Source: Vibrio sp. 16
Lineage (GTDB): Bacteria > Pseudomonadota > Gammaproteobacteria > Enterobacterales > Vibrionaceae
NCBI RefSeq assembly: GCF_963681195.1
Contig: NZ_OY808998.1
Span: 1,364,001-1,428,000, forward strand
Direction: 5' to 3'
Length of the DNA stretch: 64,000 bases
Shown: positions 62,826 to 64,000 of the stretch, one piece after another
Numbering within the stretch: position 1 is the first letter of the stretch
Layout: each line of letters begins with the position of its first letter
Made by a program: the position numbers and the translations under genes
The notes under the pieces: model-generated
What the model saw: the letters and a program-made list of their open reading frames with translations, nothing else
Told to the model about the DNA's origin: nothing
Databases searched by the model: none

Positions 62826-62848
62826 ACTGGCGGCGACGCCAGTTTTTT
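62826..62848 (+). terminator. Second intrinsic terminator, directly before the NUDIX gene
   Basis: ACTGGCG-GCGA-CGCCAGT with a GCGA tetraloop is followed by T5. It ends 11 bases before the AAGGAG of the NUDIX gene and about 98 bases after another terminator, so it bounds a short segment with no gene in it. Confidence 0.85.
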
Positions 62849-62871
62849 ATATGGAATGGAAGGAGTCAGGC

Positions 62872-63258
62872 ATGAAGCACTTATCTATGGCGGTGGTAGT
62901 CAAAGATGGAAAGGTGTTGGTACAAGAAAGATTTAGACCAGCGAAAGGGATGGTGGTCGAGTTCCCAGGTGGTCAGGTGGAAAACAACGAATCAGGGACA
63001 GACGCCGCAATCAGAGAGCTGTATGAAGAAACCCAGCTTCAAGGCCTAAAGCACGTTGCAACCTTCTCCAACGTCAACGAATACGGTGGGAGAATTTACT
63101 ACGCGGTATTGAAAGCACTAGAGGAAGTTGAGCCGACTCAAGTGGATGAACAAAGACAGCAAACCTTTAAGTGGTTGGCACCAACAGAGCTACCTGTTGA
63201 AGAGTTTTACGCAGCTGATAGAGAGTTTATTCATAAGAAGCTCCCTGAGTTTTGCTAG
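62872..63258 (+). CDS. NUDIX hydrolase
   Basis: A 128-residue nucleotide-diphosphate-type hydrolase. The NUDIX box is complete: G-G-Q-V-E-N-N-E then seven residues and R-E-L-Y-E-E-T-Q-L (about residues 35-58), matching G-x5-E-x7-R-E-U-x-E-E-x-x-U. Overall size is that of a single-domain house-cleaning enzyme. I chose ATG 62872 with AAGGAG 6 bases upstream; the ATG at 62851 lies before that site. Substrate not predictable from sequence. Confidence 0.9.
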   Translation: MKHLSMAVVVKDGKVLVQERFRPAKGMVVEFPGGQVENNESGTDAAIRELYEETQLQGLKHVATFSNVNEYGGRIYYAVLKALEEVEPTQVDEQRQQTFKWLAPTELPVEEFYAADREFIHKKLPEFC

Positions 63259-63265
63259 CAAATAC

Positions 63266-63296
63266 AAAGAAGCCAGTCATGTGACTGGCTTCTTTT
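63266..63296. terminator. Bidirectional terminator between the NUDIX and FKBP genes
   Basis: AAAGAAGCCAGTCA (63266-63279) pairs perfectly with TGACTGGCTTCTTT (63282-63295). The genes converge. Confidence 0.9.
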
Positions 63297-63301
63297 ATTC
63301 A

Positions 63302-63775
63302 TTACTTGATTTCTAGCAGTTCGACATCAAAAATCAGGGTCGATGCTGGTGGAATAGGGCCTGTGCCACCTTTCCCGTAAGCAAGTGGGCTTGGGATGAA
63401 CAAGCGGAATTTGTCTCCCGGAGACATGTAAGTAAGGCCTTCTTGCCAACCTTTAATCACTTGATTCAATTTGAAGCTAATTGGCTCACCACGGTTTACA
63501 GAGCTGTCAAAAACGGTGCCGTCAATCAGCGTGCCGTGGTAGTGGACTTTGACAGTGTTACTTGTTGTTGGTTTCTCGGAGCCTTCACCTTTAACTAAGA
63601 TCTTGTACTGCAAGCCACTTTCTGTGGTAACAACACCTTCTTGCTTACCGTTTTCCAATAAAAATGATTGGCCAGCAGCAAAGTTCTCTTCACCCGCTTT
63701 GTTGTTATTCCACGTGCGGTAAATCATGAATACCGCTAAAACCAAAATGACAATTGGGAAAATAAATTTTGACAT
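63302..63775 (-). CDS. Membrane-anchored FKBP-type peptidyl-prolyl isomerase
   Basis: A 157-residue protein: an uncleaved N-terminal membrane helix (about residues 4-22), a short linker, then an FKBP domain (about 50-157) with V-H-Y-H-G-T-L-I-D-G-T-V-F-D-S-S, V-I-K-G-W-Q-E-G-L and I-P-P-A-S-T-L-I-F-D-V-E-L. The active-site aromatic and Asp residues of FKBPs are present. It would assist periplasmic protein folding. It lies 18 bases downstream of a DsbA-family gene on the same strand, consistent with a folding-factor operon. Confidence 0.92.
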   Translation of the reverse strand: MSKFIFPIVILVLAVFMIYRTWNNNKAGEENFAAGQSFLLENGKQEGVVTTESGLQYKILVKGEGSEKPTTSNTVKVHYHGTLIDGTVFDSSVNRGEPISFKLNQVIKGWQEGLTYMSPGDKFRLFIPSPLAYGKGGTGPIPPASTLIFDVELLEIK

Positions 63776-63793
63776 TGATAACGTCCAGTTTGT

Positions 63794-64000
63794 TTAAGGT
63801 TGGTTGATTAAATAGTTGATGGTGTTTGCGATGCCTTCAATGTCCTGATGACCCGCAGTCAAAACCATGTATTTGCCGTTGACGACAAAAGTCGGCACAG
63901 AGTTAATTTGACCTTTCTCGGTAATATCTTGTGCTAGGTTCATTGCCTCAAAGAGCTGCTCTTGTTGTTGTTCGTTTAGCTCATATGGGCTAATTAACCC
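63794..64000 (-). CDS. DsbA-family thiol:disulfide oxidoreductase, C-terminal part (cut by window edge)
   Basis: The last 68 codons of a gene that begins beyond the right edge. The visible part has a helical stretch (L-N-E-Q-Q-Q-E-Q-L-F-E-A-M), then S-V-P-T-F-V-V-N-G-K-Y, the cis-proline strand of the thioredoxin fold in DsbA-like proteins, and a C-terminal helix (I-A-N-T-I-N-Y-L-I-N). The catalytic C-x-x-C lies outside the window. The FKBP gene starts just downstream. Confidence 0.85.
   Translation of the reverse strand, partial: GLISPYELNEQQQEQLFEAMNLAQDITEKGQINSVPTFVVNGKYMVLTAGHQDIEGIANTINYLINQP

Overview
This window is almost certainly a Vibrio chromosome. The content is a PHA cluster in the order phaB-phaA-phaP-phaC, a thermolabile-haemolysin-type phospholipase, nrdD-nrdG followed by an aromatic aminotransferase, a VexIJK-like pump with two adaptor lipoproteins, and a complete citrate fermentation island. 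From memory, several of these sets lie on chromosome II in V. cholerae and V. parahaemolyticus, so chromosome II is my inference. The phospholipase is clearly diverged from V. parahaemolyticus TLH, so I do not name a species. I see no insertion sequence, prophage, CRISPR array or integrase; the content looks like ordinary accessory and metabolic chromosome.

Layout. 1-6.9 kb: the edge of a minus-strand gene, a Na+/alanine symporter, a DUF3332-like lipoprotein, twin tRNA-Gly(UCC) genes, an HlyD/DUF2955 efflux pair and two small membrane proteins. 7.1-23.3 kb: citrate island. It holds a tripartite tricarboxylate importer (tctCBA), citrate lyase ligase (citC), a divergently placed second citX-like gene, the Na+-pumping oxaloacetate decarboxylase (oadGAB), the citA-citB two-component system, and citD-E-F-X-G followed by an uncharacterised fumarylacetoacetate-hydrolase-like gene. 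23.4-28.2 kb: a small Cys/His protein, a chemoreceptor, and an EF-G paralogue with a structured leader. 28.3-33.9 kb: a lipoprotein, an OmpR-type two-component system, and a lipoprotein carrying a ClpP-like region plus an HEMFH metallopeptidase motif. 34.0-40.1 kb: TetR regulator divergent from an RND pump with two adaptors. 40.7-44.9 kb: polyhydroxybutyrate synthesis. 45.0-48.2 kb: amino-acid racemase plus MFS exporter, and the phospholipase. 48.9-56.7 kb: a persulfide-sensing locus (persulfide reductase, DUF2892 protein, BigR/YgaV-type ArsR regulator, two YeeE/YedE half-transporters, and an RND pump with its adaptor). 56.7-64 kb: secreted nuclease, anaerobic ribonucleotide reductase, aromatic aminotransferase, retropepsin-like lipoprotein, NUDIX hydrolase, FKBP isomerase and a truncated DsbA-family gene.

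How they work together. Citrate enters through TctABC and is split by CitDEF to acetate and oxaloacetate. OadGAB decarboxylates the oxaloacetate and exports Na+, while CitC, CitX and CitG build and charge the lyase prosthetic group. CitAB probably controls the island. An exact 11-bp motif, ATTAACGCCAT, lies upstream of tctC, citC and oadG, with inverted relatives in front of the second citX, and is my best candidate for the regulator's site. The strongest leads for new biology are: (a) the FAH-like protein ending the citrate lyase operon; (b) the protease-like lipoprotein at 32.1 kb, with two GTAAT-N5-GTAAG repeats in its promoter that resemble one in front of the adjacent OmpR-type regulator; (c) the RND pump placed under a persulfide sensor; (d) the three-way-junction leader before the EF-G paralogue.
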